Source: Martensiomyces pterosporus (lineage: Eukaryota > Kickxellomycota > Kickxellomycetes > Kickxellales > Kickxellaceae). From it: a stretch of 23,627 nt of DNA. The stretch is taken from the NCBI GenBank assembly GCA_025201845.1, contig MU604112.1:1-23627 (forward strand), written 5' to 3'. Below are positions 16,628 through 23,627 of the stretch, one piece after another. How positions within the stretch are numbered: the stretch's first letter is position 1; every line of letters starts with the position of its first letter. The notes beneath the pieces are model-generated. The model had not been told where the DNA came from, did not search any database, and saw only the letters and a program-made list of their open reading frames with translations. Position numbers and translations under genes: made by a program.

Positions 16628-17734
16628 TTAGCAGGCAACGAACGACCACGAGATCTGGATGCGGCCGGCGTCAAAGTCGCCGACCTTCTCAAAGGCAGAG
16701 GGCGAGAGGTCGAGGTCACCGTGCTTGCAAACAGGGCAGCGGTCGGTGATCTTGACCTTGACCTGGCCCTTAGGGCCCTTGACGAGAGCGCACTGGCCGC
16801 AGATGGGGGCGTTGTTGGGGTTGGCATTGGTGCCGTACTGAGGGGCGTTGATGGCGGCAATGAGGTCGCTATCGGTGTTGGTCAGACCGCAGGAGCCGAG
16901 ACCAGGGGTGTAGTAGGTGCCGTCGCCAGCGAACGAGCCAGTGAAGGCGCTGCTGTTGGATGCGGGGTTGCTGGTGGTGGGCTGGGCAGCAGCCGAAGAG
17001 GACGACGAGGTGGGAGCGGGCTCGTGGGCAATGGGGGTCTCCTTGGCAGGAGTCGAGGGAGAGGGAGCGGGAGCCTCAGTGGTCGAAGGAGCAGGAGCCT
17101 CGGTGGTCGAAGGAGCGGCAGGGGCGGCGGAGGTAGGGGCAGGGGCAGCCTCAGTGGTGGCAGGAGCCGGTGCCTCGGAGGTAGTCACGGGAGCGGGGGC
17201 CCCAGTGGTTGCGGGAGCGGGGGCGGGGGCGGGAGCCGGGGCCTCAGTGGTGGCAGGGGCGGGGGCGGGGGCACCAGCAGTGGCAGTGGCGATGGCGGTG
17301 ACGACCTCAGTGACAATGACAACATTCTTGTTATCCTTAGCAGCGATGGTGGTGGCGACCGGCGCAGGGGCAGGGGCACCCGCGGTGGCAGTGACAACGG
17401 CAGTGACAACAACAGTGCGAGGATCGGCCTTCTTGGGCTTGGCCTCCTCAAAGACCGTCTTGGTGGCCACAGCGGCGCGCTCGTGGGCAGCAGGCACACT
17501 GGTGGGGTTGGCGGCGGTAGCGAGACCAGCAGCGCTGAGAAGGGACTGGATGGCCTTCTCGGCATCGGCAGAGGCAAGCCTGGCCTGGTTCTGGGCGACC
17601 TCAATGAGCGACTGCATGGCCGCGCTCTGCTGAGCGAGGGCAGCGCTGTCGATGGCCGCCTGGTCGGGGACGGGCAGCGCGGAGACGCCAGCGAGGGCGG
17701 CGGCAACGAGCGAAATGACAGATGTGAACTTCAT
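16628..17734 (-). CDS. Secreted double-psi beta-barrel (expansin/RlpA-like) protein 1
   Basis: This 368-residue protein starts with a clear signal peptide (MKFTSVISLVAAALAGVSA, cleavage near residue 20). Residues 21-100 are Ala/Gln-rich and helical-looking. Residues 105-262 are a low-complexity Ala/Pro/Thr/Ser stalk with TTEAPAP-type repeats and a duplicated VVT...TATAGAPAPAP unit, probably heavily O-glycosylated. The last 99 residues (270-368) form a double-psi beta-barrel: GDGTYYTPGLGSCG, NAPQYG, NPNNAPICGQC, KITDRCPVC, DLDLSPSAF, GRIQISWSF. Six cysteines, including the very last residue, could make three disulphides. Such domains occur in expansin-like fungal wall proteins; binding or loosening of polysaccharide is the inferred role, with no catalytic activity shown. 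It is a paralogue of the gene at 21881. Its leader and promoter are C/T-rich on the coding strand. Confidence 0.92.
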   Translation of the reverse strand: MKFTSVISLVAAALAGVSALPVPDQAAIDSAALAQQSAAMQSLIEVAQNQARLASADAEKAIQSLLSAAGLATAANPTSVPAAHERAAVATKTVFEEAKPKKADPRTVVVTAVVTATAGAPAPAPVATTIAAKDNKNVVIVTEVVTAIATATAGAPAPAPATTEAPAPAPAPAPATTGAPAPVTTSEAPAPATTEAAPAPTSAAPAAPSTTEAPAPSTTEAPAPSPSTPAKETPIAHEPAPTSSSSSAAAQPTTSNPASNSSAFTGSFAGDGTYYTPGLGSCGLTNTDSDLIAAINAPQYGTNANPNNAPICGQCALVKGPKGQVKVKITDRCPVCKHGDLDLSPSAFEKVGDFDAGRIQISWSFVAC

Positions 17735-17785
17735 TGTGTTGGGGGTAGGGGGACGTTAGGGCGAATCGTAAAACGAGTGTACGTT

Positions 17786-17814
17786 GGGAGGGGAGGGGGC
17801 TACGGAGGGAGGGG
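17786..17814 (+). other. G-quadruplex motif in the leader of barrel protein 1
   Basis: GGG-A-GGGG-A-GGGGG, then seven bases, then GGG-A-GGGG fits the four-run G3+N1-7 rule on the template strand, 52-80 bp before the ATG. Further G runs flank it at 17741-17760 and around 17841-17850. Confidence 0.45.
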
Positions 17815-18735
17815 TGCGTAGAATCAGAAGGTGGAGAAAAGGGGGGGCGGAGGACGGTTTCGGCTGATAGAAAGGGGGTGTAGGGATCCTAGAGGCGCTG
17901 GGCTGAAGGGTCCTGGGTATTTGTATCTTGGATTGCGTCCGCGGGTTTTCTCAGAGCGATTCTATGATGTCAGAGCGTTAGTCGCAAGCTAATTCTTGGG
18001 TCTACGTGTCCGGCGCGTAAAGCAAGAATACAACGATCAAATTGTGCTTGTGCTGGGTAAAAAGCCAACTGGGGAGGCGAGCGAACCGAGGAAATCCTGA
18101 CAAAAGGTCGTAAAGAGGTTTTGATGAGGAAACATTTGCTCGAGGAGATGGGTATAGTCAGTCTTTTATACAACCTCTGTGGGGATCGGCTATTTCCCGC
18201 TCTAATACAGATGAAACCATCTTATTCAACGGGGGTGCAACAGTGCTCCTGCATACGCAGGGCCAGCGCTTGCGTGGAAAGGCGGTTGTTTGTCGTGCAG
18301 CGCAAACCTACTCAGCCGTTGGGTGAGTGGGAGAGGAGGGCAGTAGGACGCTTCCTTGTGTGTATCGCCACCCCACACACCCTGTCTGCCTTCCCATTAG
18401 CCAATCGGCCCGCCCCTGCCTCCTTGCATCTATTTGGCTTCTGCAAGGCCAAAGAAGGAGCAATAAATCTGTGACACTGCTCAAAGCAGAAGAAGCAGCC
18501 CGATGTCTGCTGCTCCAATGCTGTGCTGCCCAATTGAAGCCGATTGGGGGCAGGCGTGCTCCGTTCCAGCGGAGCCCTTTTCGCATCCCAATTTGCCAGG
18601 CAGCGGGCTTGCGAGTGGGAGCAGGCGTATGCGCGGATCAGAGGTGCTTCACAGTGCGTGCCACGCGGCCACGGATCCCCACAGCGCCATCTGCGGGCTT
18701 GCCCTGCCTTTTGATCTGCCAGGGAAGGCTGCTTT

Positions 18736-18765
18736 GCGCTGGATCTGAACTCGGGCGCCCAGCGC
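18736..18765. repeat. Short inverted repeat (hairpin)
   Basis: GCGCTGG (18736-18742) pairs perfectly with CCAGCGC (18759-18765) around a 16-nt loop. No T-run follows, and no tRNA fold can be built from it. Function unknown. Confidence 0.4.
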
Positions 18766-19467
18766 AGTCTGGACAATGCCAGCCAATTAACGTGCATGAA
18801 TGATGGAGTGTGAGTGTTTGCGTGCGTGTGACTACAGCAGCCGCCGAGCCTCCTCGGCAGCCTTCAGCAGGTTGCTCCGCTGCGATTGGCCAGCGCGATC
18901 GCAGGATGGGCTGGTCTCTTTGGCAATGTGATCGGCGAGCGAACCGCGGGAAAGCCACAGCCCCACGCTTGCAGTCTGTGTTTCACACAAACACGCATCA
19001 GCCTCCAACAAACAGAGCGTGTTTGCGGTATGCTGCTTGTGTTTGTTTGCTGGGGGCTTTGCACTGCGGATGCTGCCGCAGACACGCAGCGAGGAACTGG
19101 CAGTGCGTGCGCAGAAGGCTGTGGAGCACCAAGCAGCAGGAGTCCGTTTACCACGGAGGGGAAAGCAGGCTGCTCGACAAGCTGGATTTGCAAAGAAAAA
19201 AGAGTTGCCTGCCTAATAGAAACCGTAGTTACATTGCGCTTCAATCGACACGTAACTCTCTTTCGACGTTTCTCCTGCTGCTAATGGCGAGCCTGTATCG
19301 AAGAGGGTTGATTACGAGTGTTGCACATTGGGGGAATGGAGCGATCGTGCCCGAGAGCGGGGCATTGAAAGGAGCAACACCTGATCCATGTCCGCAGCTC
19401 AAAGAATTGAGCTGTCCCGCTGGACAGCGTGATCGACATGCCACTACAAGCGAAGGCCGCTGCAGCG

Positions 19468-19480
19468 TTTTTTTTTTTTT
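19468..19480 (-). repeat. Genomic A13 run downstream of the F-box-like gene
   Basis: Thirteen T on the plus strand read as A13 on the coding strand, 47-59 bases after the stop codon of the gene at 19527. No AATAAA precedes it. It may be a plain homopolymer or the relic of a retrocopied poly(A) tail. Confidence 0.5.
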
Positions 19481-19526
19481 GTATTACAGGTAGAAAGCCA
19501 GAAAAGATAAGGCGGCTCCGGAGTTT

Positions 19527-21494
19527 TCAGTACTTCCATACCGACATCTCCATGGTCTTCAGGTGCTTGATGTACGGGGTGATCTCGTCGTGGGCCGCCA
19601 TCTCCCTGACACACCTCTCGACGGCATCCATGGTCCACTCCTCTGTCTTGAACACCAGCAATGAGGGGATCCGAGCCATCAGCCATGCCAGCTCGCGCTC
19701 AACAACCACTCCTTCCTCATCCTCATCCTCATCCTCGTCTCGCACCGAGCCAGTAAGCCTGCAGTCGTTCTCAGACCCAAGCCCCGTGTATGCTACAAGG
19801 TGCTGCAGGCTGTAGCTCAGCGGCGGTAGATCTGCGAGCAGCCCGTAGTCGCCACGCTCCAAAACGCCGTAGTTCCGCATTGACCACGAGCTCATGGGAT
19901 GTACATGCATGACAAGACGCCGTAGATGTGGCAGCCGGCTGAGCAAATTGGGGATCGACCCAAGGTCCATTTTCATACTGAACGAGAGAGTCGTGAGGTT
20001 GGTCAGACCAATAACATCGGGCAGTGCGATGGGCGTCTGCGTGGGCGGTGCTTGCAGCTGCAAGCTGGTCATCTGCGACGATACAGAGAACAGGCGGTTG
20101 ATCCATACCTGGTACTTCCTTTCCTCGCTCTTGTCCTCCAGCTTGTGTGCAATGTGGACTCGAAGGCTGGATATGTCGGATATGGATGTGGCGCGGAGGT
20201 CAGACCACCCGCGGGTGATGTCGCGGATGGATATGTGTGGGATGCGGTCGATGGGGAAGTGGCGGAGTACACGGGCAATTGCATACGGGTACCTGCGAAT
20301 GCTCAGGTGCTGCAGCCGGTAGAAGACGGGTCGCTGTTTACTCAGTGTCGACCGGTTGCCATTTATTGCGTCATCGGCGCACAGAGCGGCCGTAGACTCA
20401 TTGTCGCTATCGGAGTGAGAGGCAGCGCTGCACTCGTCGTATAGACTAGGCGCACTCTGGCCAGCCTTCAGACGGCGCCGCTGAGTTCTTGGCTCGTAGT
20501 ACTCCAGCACCAGCGATTCCAGACGCTTGAACTCGACCCGATGCGTGCCATCTGTCGTATAAAACCTGTTCCAGATGGTCTCTGCAGAGGTGAACCCGAT
20601 GTGGAGAGTCACCAGCGTCTCTGCAAATATCCTGGGCAGATTGGCTGCTCCTTCAAGCATGGGACACCGCAGTGTCAGCGAGGCGAGTTTGGGAAGGAAT
20701 GCGGAAGAACCCAGATCAGGGATCAAGCCTGACGAGATTTTTATCGCATCTAACTTGCTCAGCGTCGTCGTGAGCAGCCCATCCAGCGGGAATTCCGTGT
20801 AATACCGCCTGTCACCAGGAGAATGGTATTTTACCGACGTGAGCTTGGGCAGCATATGAAGCAAGTAGGCATTCAGGCGTGCTAGCGACTCTGTGCTGTA
20901 CACTGGTTTGCTGAGGATGTAGCCATGCCAGTGGTTCAGTCGCAGCGAATGTATGCCAGACCAGTCCTGCGCGCCAAACTCCTCGTTCGCCAGCATAGTG
21001 ACTGGCAGGTCAGGTGCCACGTCGCCAACAAGATCAATTACCAGTCGCCTGACTTTCCCAGCATGTCCGCCGGCAATAATCAGCCCCACGTTCGTGCGTC
21101 GAATGTGTCTGCACCGGTGCATTCTAGCGTTCTTTGGATCGCATGTGTGCCCCGGTTCATGGTCTGTGCTGTCGTAGTGCGGGTTCTGCTTTATGCTGCA
21201 CACGGCTGTCTCGTAGAAAAGCGGCAGGGTTGCTCGCCGCCATCGCCGGCAAACGGCTGTCAGTGGCTGTAATTCGTACAGCTTGTCGATATACGAGGCG
21301 TGTCGTGTGCGTGGATCAGTGTCTACGTCAGTATTGAGGATGTAGTCGAATATCATTTTGAATACCCCAGGGCCCAGGTAGTGCTGCTGCTGCTGCTGTC
21401 GACGCCTTTCTCTCCATAGCGCCTTTTTGTTCGAGGGCACCATCTGAATAGTTCCAGCGGACCGCAATAGAAAGCCAAGGGAGATATGAGACAA
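19527..21494 (-). CDS. F-box-like / leucine-rich-repeat-like protein
   Basis: This single open frame has 655 codons from the ATG at 21494. A second ATG at 21443 (residue 18) is an alternative start. A short polyglutamine run (about 34-38) precedes a degenerate F-box: LGPGVFKMIFDYILNT, then LQPLTAVCRRWRRATLPLFY (about 40-100). The remainder reads as an irregular leucine-rich solenoid (for example LRRLVIDLVGDV, LPKLTSVKYHS, LPHLRRLVMHVHP). A polar Ser/Asp insert lies near 365-390, and an acidic run SVRDEDEDEDEEG near the end. F-box proteins supply substrate specificity to SCF ubiquitin ligases, so this is an inferred nuclear or cytosolic adaptor. It shares the architecture of the interrupted gene at 1575 but is not a close copy. 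A TATATC at 21553-21558 could be its TATA box. A run of 13 A follows the stop on the coding strand at 19480-19468. Confidence 0.82.
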   Translation of the reverse strand: MSHISLGFLLRSAGTIQMVPSNKKALWRERRRQQQQQHYLGPGVFKMIFDYILNTDVDTDPRTRHASYIDKLYELQPLTAVCRRWRRATLPLFYETAVCSIKQNPHYDSTDHEPGHTCDPKNARMHRCRHIRRTNVGLIIAGGHAGKVRRLVIDLVGDVAPDLPVTMLANEEFGAQDWSGIHSLRLNHWHGYILSKPVYSTESLARLNAYLLHMLPKLTSVKYHSPGDRRYYTEFPLDGLLTTTLSKLDAIKISSGLIPDLGSSAFLPKLASLTLRCPMLEGAANLPRIFAETLVTLHIGFTSAETIWNRFYTTDGTHRVEFKRLESLVLEYYEPRTQRRRLKAGQSAPSLYDECSAASHSDSDNESTAALCADDAINGNRSTLSKQRPVFYRLQHLSIRRYPYAIARVLRHFPIDRIPHISIRDITRGWSDLRATSISDISSLRVHIAHKLEDKSEERKYQVWINRLFSVSSQMTSLQLQAPPTQTPIALPDVIGLTNLTTLSFSMKMDLGSIPNLLSRLPHLRRLVMHVHPMSSWSMRNYGVLERGDYGLLADLPPLSYSLQHLVAYTGLGSENDCRLTGSVRDEDEDEDEEGVVVERELAWLMARIPSLLVFKTEEWTMDAVERCVREMAAHDEITPYIKHLKTMEMSVWKY

Positions 21495-21880
21495 GGGTGT
21501 ATCTATCGGCGCTAACGCAGTAATGCAAACAAGTGTTTGTGGAGAGAGGAGATATATCTACTGCATTAAGCTTTTGTCGCCTGCAGCATTCTTGCTTGTC
21601 GGCAGCATGCTAGCAGAAGAAAAATGCTGCACGGGGCTTGCTATTGGGCAGCTCATGTTTACAGTAAATTTTTTTTATTTCGGGGAGACCGGCTCAAGCC
21701 GCCAGTTGCTGAAAATGGAACCAATCTCCAATTCACTTTCAGCTCAGTCTTTGCAGCTGGGTATTTGAATAGCGCAAAAGGCACTGTGTGTATTGGTGCC
21801 TCGCCTAGTGGCGAAAAAGGAAGTATAGGTGGTCATGATATTGAAGGGGCTCGTTAAGTTTCATTCACGGCGATGGTGGC
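21495..21880. other. Intergenic region between F-box-like gene and barrel protein 2
   Basis: No gene is supported. It should contain the F-box-like gene promoter (TATATC at 21553-21558) and the 3' end of barrel protein 2. TTTATT at 21674-21679, read as AATAAA on the minus strand, lies about 200 bp beyond the stop of the latter. Confidence 0.5.
21674..21679 (-). terminator. Poly(A) signal candidate for barrel protein 2
   Basis: AATAAA reads on the minus strand within an A-rich stretch, about 202 bp after the stop codon at 21881-21883. It is the only canonical signal in the gap. Confidence 0.4.
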
Positions 21881-22600
21881 CTAGCAGCCAACAAAAGACC
21901 AGGAGATCTTGATGCGACCAGCAGCGGCACTTCCAATCTGGTTGAAGGCAGCAGGGGAGAGGTCGAGGTCACCCGTCTTACACACCGGGCAGCGGTCGAC
22001 AATCTTGACCTTGACTTGGCCATTGGGACCGGTCACCAAAGCACACCTGCCGCAGACAGGAGCGTTGTTGGGGTTGGGAGTGGTTCCGTATTGCGGTGCG
22101 TTGATGGCAGCCACTAGCTCGCTCTCAGAGCTGTTGATGCCGCAGGACCCAAGGCCGGGGCTGTAGAATGTACCATCGCCTGAGAACGCACCAGCACCAG
22201 GGTTGCTACTGGTAGGCTGGGGCTGGGCAGTCGTGGCAACCGGGGTGGCAGGAATAGTTGGAATTGGGACAGCGGCGACAGGGGCAACTGAAATAACTGG
22301 AGTCAGAGCAACTGGAGCACCAAGAGTGGTGATGGCAGCAGGGACGCCAGGAGCTGGCAATGCTAGAGTAGTTGGGAGAGCGGGGGTCAACACAACAGGG
22401 GCAGTGGAGACTGCGATAGCTGGTTGTGTAGCGGTCATGACAGGAGGCTGCCAGAAAGTCTCAAGAGCAACGTGTCCCCTGGAGTGAGTCCTCCAAGGAC
22501 GCCGGAAAGGGGCGGCTTGGGATGTAGCTTGGCCAGCTGGAAGAGCGGTAGCGCTGGTGACAGCGATAGCAACAAACGAAACGATAGTGTGAGCCTTCAT
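21881..22600 (-). CDS. Secreted double-psi beta-barrel (expansin/RlpA-like) protein 2
   Basis: Taking the ATG at 22600 gives 239 residues beginning with a signal peptide (MKAHTIVSFVAIAVTSATA). An ATG seven codons upstream (22621) would put charged residues before it and is less likely. A Val/Pro/Thr/Ala linker follows (about 60-135), shorter and less repetitive than the stalk of its paralogue. The last 99 residues form the barrel: GDGTFYSPGLGSCG, NAPQYG, NPNNAPVCGRC, KIVDRCPVC, DLDLSPAAF, GRIKISWSF, ending in Cys. About 73 of those 99 residues match barrel protein 1 by hand alignment, and all six cysteines are kept. The inferred role is in the cell wall or extracellular matrix. It is transcribed in the same direction as its paralogue, about 4 kb away with another gene between them. 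A TATA box lies at 22763-22770. Confidence 0.92.
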   Translation of the reverse strand: MKAHTIVSFVAIAVTSATALPAGQATSQAAPFRRPWRTHSRGHVALETFWQPPVMTATQPAIAVSTAPVVLTPALPTTLALPAPGVPAAITTLGAPVALTPVISVAPVAAVPIPTIPATPVATTAQPQPTSSNPGAGAFSGDGTFYSPGLGSCGINSSESELVAAINAPQYGTTPNPNNAPVCGRCALVTGPNGQVKVKIVDRCPVCKTGDLDLSPAAFNQIGSAAAGRIKISWSFVGC

Positions 22601-22762
22601 TGTTCTTGTGTAGATTCGCAATGCAGCGTGGTAGACGAGTGGGAGGTATGCTTTAGCGTGGTAAAGAGGATGAGTGATGGGGGGTTCTTGCGGATGGTGG
22701 TGATGAGGATGCGAGTGCTGTGGATGAGGACATACCTACCAGTGTGGTTGCGGATAGTTTCC

Positions 22763-22770
22763 AATTTATA
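22763..22770 (-). promoter_or_regulatory. TATA box of barrel protein 2
   Basis: TATAAATT reads on the minus strand about 163 bp before the ATG at 22600, next to an ATTGG (CCAAT on the plus strand). The distance suits fungal TATA promoters with a leader of about 100-130 nt. Confidence 0.5.
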
Positions 22771-23627
22771 AGACATGCGGTCCAGCTCAAACGCGCTTCA
22801 GCTCAGGCTGAAGTGACATCTTTGTTTACATATCCCTACCATTGATTACATGCAAATGCGACTACATAAAGAGGTCTTTGTGGCATTCTCGGCCTGCACA
22901 TGTACCCCTAGCATACCTGCCTCTGTGCCTGACGAAAAATTAACATGGTAATATCAGCAACTGAAAGCCGGTTTGCAACACGAACTCCGGCTGCCGCAAT
23001 TTGGGGAAACGTCTAATATCCCTGCCATGCTACTCTGCCCTGCTCGCTTGTTTGGGATTTACATGCACTCGTCGTCAGACAGGGCCAAATCTAAAATTAA
23101 AGCTGGCACAGCAAACAGCTAGGGTCTAGCATGTACGCAGACCTGCTTGATACGCGGTTTCCATTTGTGAAACCGTTTGTTCCCGGTTGCATACGAATGA
23201 GCTGCTCAACGCTATCACAAAACACTTGAACGCCCAGGTCACGTTGCGGAACGCCTTTAGCAGCTGCAGTATGTTTGACAAAAAGTACACAGATAAAATA
23301 GATGGCCAGGAGGCTCCTGCTTTACCAAGCCTGCCAGCCTTGACCATGTCCCGATACTACACTACACATTGCACTGAGCTCCTGATCTTCAGGGGGGGTT
23401 GAAAGGAGCTGCCAGCTGTGCCCTGCAGTGTGCATCTGGCATTTCAACGCCAAAGACATGCACATCTTGCAAATGGGTCCAAGCAGTGTCCAGATCCAAT
23501 ACAGCTTTGTGACCAGCCCGCGCATTGCCATGCTTGTTGTGGTTGCCAGCTTTTCGCTTTTAGCGCACAAGCCCCTGCAAGAACAACACTGGCCATTTCC
23601 TTTCCTTCCTTCCCTCTGATTCTGCTC
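22771..23627. other. Right-edge region, no firmly supported gene
   Basis: The left part is upstream sequence of barrel protein 2. A perfect 7-bp hairpin (CGGTTTC 23155-23161, GAAACCG 23169-23175, 7-nt loop) is present. Two plus-strand stretches, about 23187-23402 (for example ELLNAITKHLNAQVTLRNAF) and 23428-23619 (for example VQIQYSFVTSPRIAMLVVVA), read like protein in different frames and could be exons of a gene leaving the window. There is no domain, no ATG-led start and no clear splice pair, so I do not call a gene. Confidence 0.4.

Larger units (their letters stand above)
17735..19526. other. Long intergenic region, about 1.8 kb
   Basis: The left 200 bp hold the G-rich (template-strand) leader of barrel protein 1. 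Beyond it, open frames exist on both strands (for example 18312-18797 minus and 18810-19493 plus), but their translations are rich in Cys, Arg, Trp and His with no domain, and they overlap each other antisense, so I treat them as chance. A CCAATCGG next to CCCGCCCC near 18400-18416 looks promoter-like, but nothing convincing follows. A perfect 7-bp hairpin lies at 18736-18765, and a T13 run at 19468-19480. Confidence 0.45.

Noticed and set aside
16496..17821. 441-codon and 238-codon plus-strand frames over barrel protein 1
   Set aside because: They are Gly/Ser/Arg- or Ala/Val-rich mirror images of the repetitive Ala/Pro/Thr stalk on the minus strand, and have neither domain nor signal.
18736..18765. 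tRNA on the minus strand near the GAGTTCAGATCC word
   Set aside because: The word resembles a B box, but no 5-bp T-stem forms around it and no acceptor or anticodon arms can be placed. Only a simple hairpin remains.
18312..19493. Overlapping frames of 158-227 codons on both strands in the long intergenic region
   Set aside because: They overlap antisense to each other and are rich in Cys, Arg, Trp and His. They show no domain or promoter arrangement, as expected from GC-rich noncoding DNA.
1..23627. CRISPR array, insertion sequence, prokaryotic operon or biosynthetic cluster
   Set aside because: No regularly spaced repeats, transposase motifs or terminal inverted repeats were seen. The genes have eukaryotic promoters and mixed unrelated functions.

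Overview
The window looks like nuclear DNA of a filamentous or zygosporic fungus. The evidence is: large genes with few or no introns; a fungal-type NRAMP metal transporter; a kinesin-6 motor; secreted double-psi beta-barrel (expansin-like) proteins with Ala/Pro/Thr-rich stalks; TATA boxes about 120 bp before start codons; and two F-box/leucine-rich-repeat-like genes of a divergent type that I associate with Kickxellomycotina (Coemansia, Linderina and relatives). The family-level claims rest on motifs seen in the sequence. The taxon is inferred.

Layout. 1-790: no supported gene; a 9-bp tandem repeat sits at the edge. 790-1358 (minus): an unrecognised membrane-anchored-looking gene whose reading frame switches twice (decayed or spliced). 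1575-3254 (plus): an F-box-like protein with an in-frame TGA. 3255-4288: intergenic, with a tRNA-like structure near 3621-3722. 4289-5896 (plus): NRAMP divalent-metal transporter. 5998-11421 (minus): a single-exon kinesin-6 of 1807 residues, tail to tail with the transporter. 11422-12326: divergent promoter region. 12327-13145 and 13833-14651 (plus): tandem 272-residue short-chain dehydrogenases of the 15-hydroxyprostaglandin dehydrogenase type, each with its own TATA box. 14806-15944 (minus): threonine aspartase (taspase) in two exons separated by a GC-AG intron. 16628-17734 and 21881-22600 (minus): two secreted barrel-domain paralogues. 19527-21494 (minus): a second F-box/LRR-like protein lying between them. 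22601-23627: promoter of the last gene, then unassigned DNA.

These are housekeeping and lineage-specific genes side by side, not an operon or an evident biosynthetic cluster. Local duplication is the main theme: the dehydrogenase pair was copied together with its promoter, and the barrel-protein pair kept its catalytic-type domain while the stalks diverged. Genes are tightly packed at 3' ends: NRAMP and kinesin are 101 bp apart, and the poly(A) signal of the second dehydrogenase overlaps the taspase stop codon. I found no convincing evidence of a wholly new system. The points most worth a second look are the GC-AG intron, the premature TGA, the Arg/Gly-rich loop inside the kinesin motor, the altered metal-site motif of the transporter, and the altered dinucleotide-binding motif of the first dehydrogenase.
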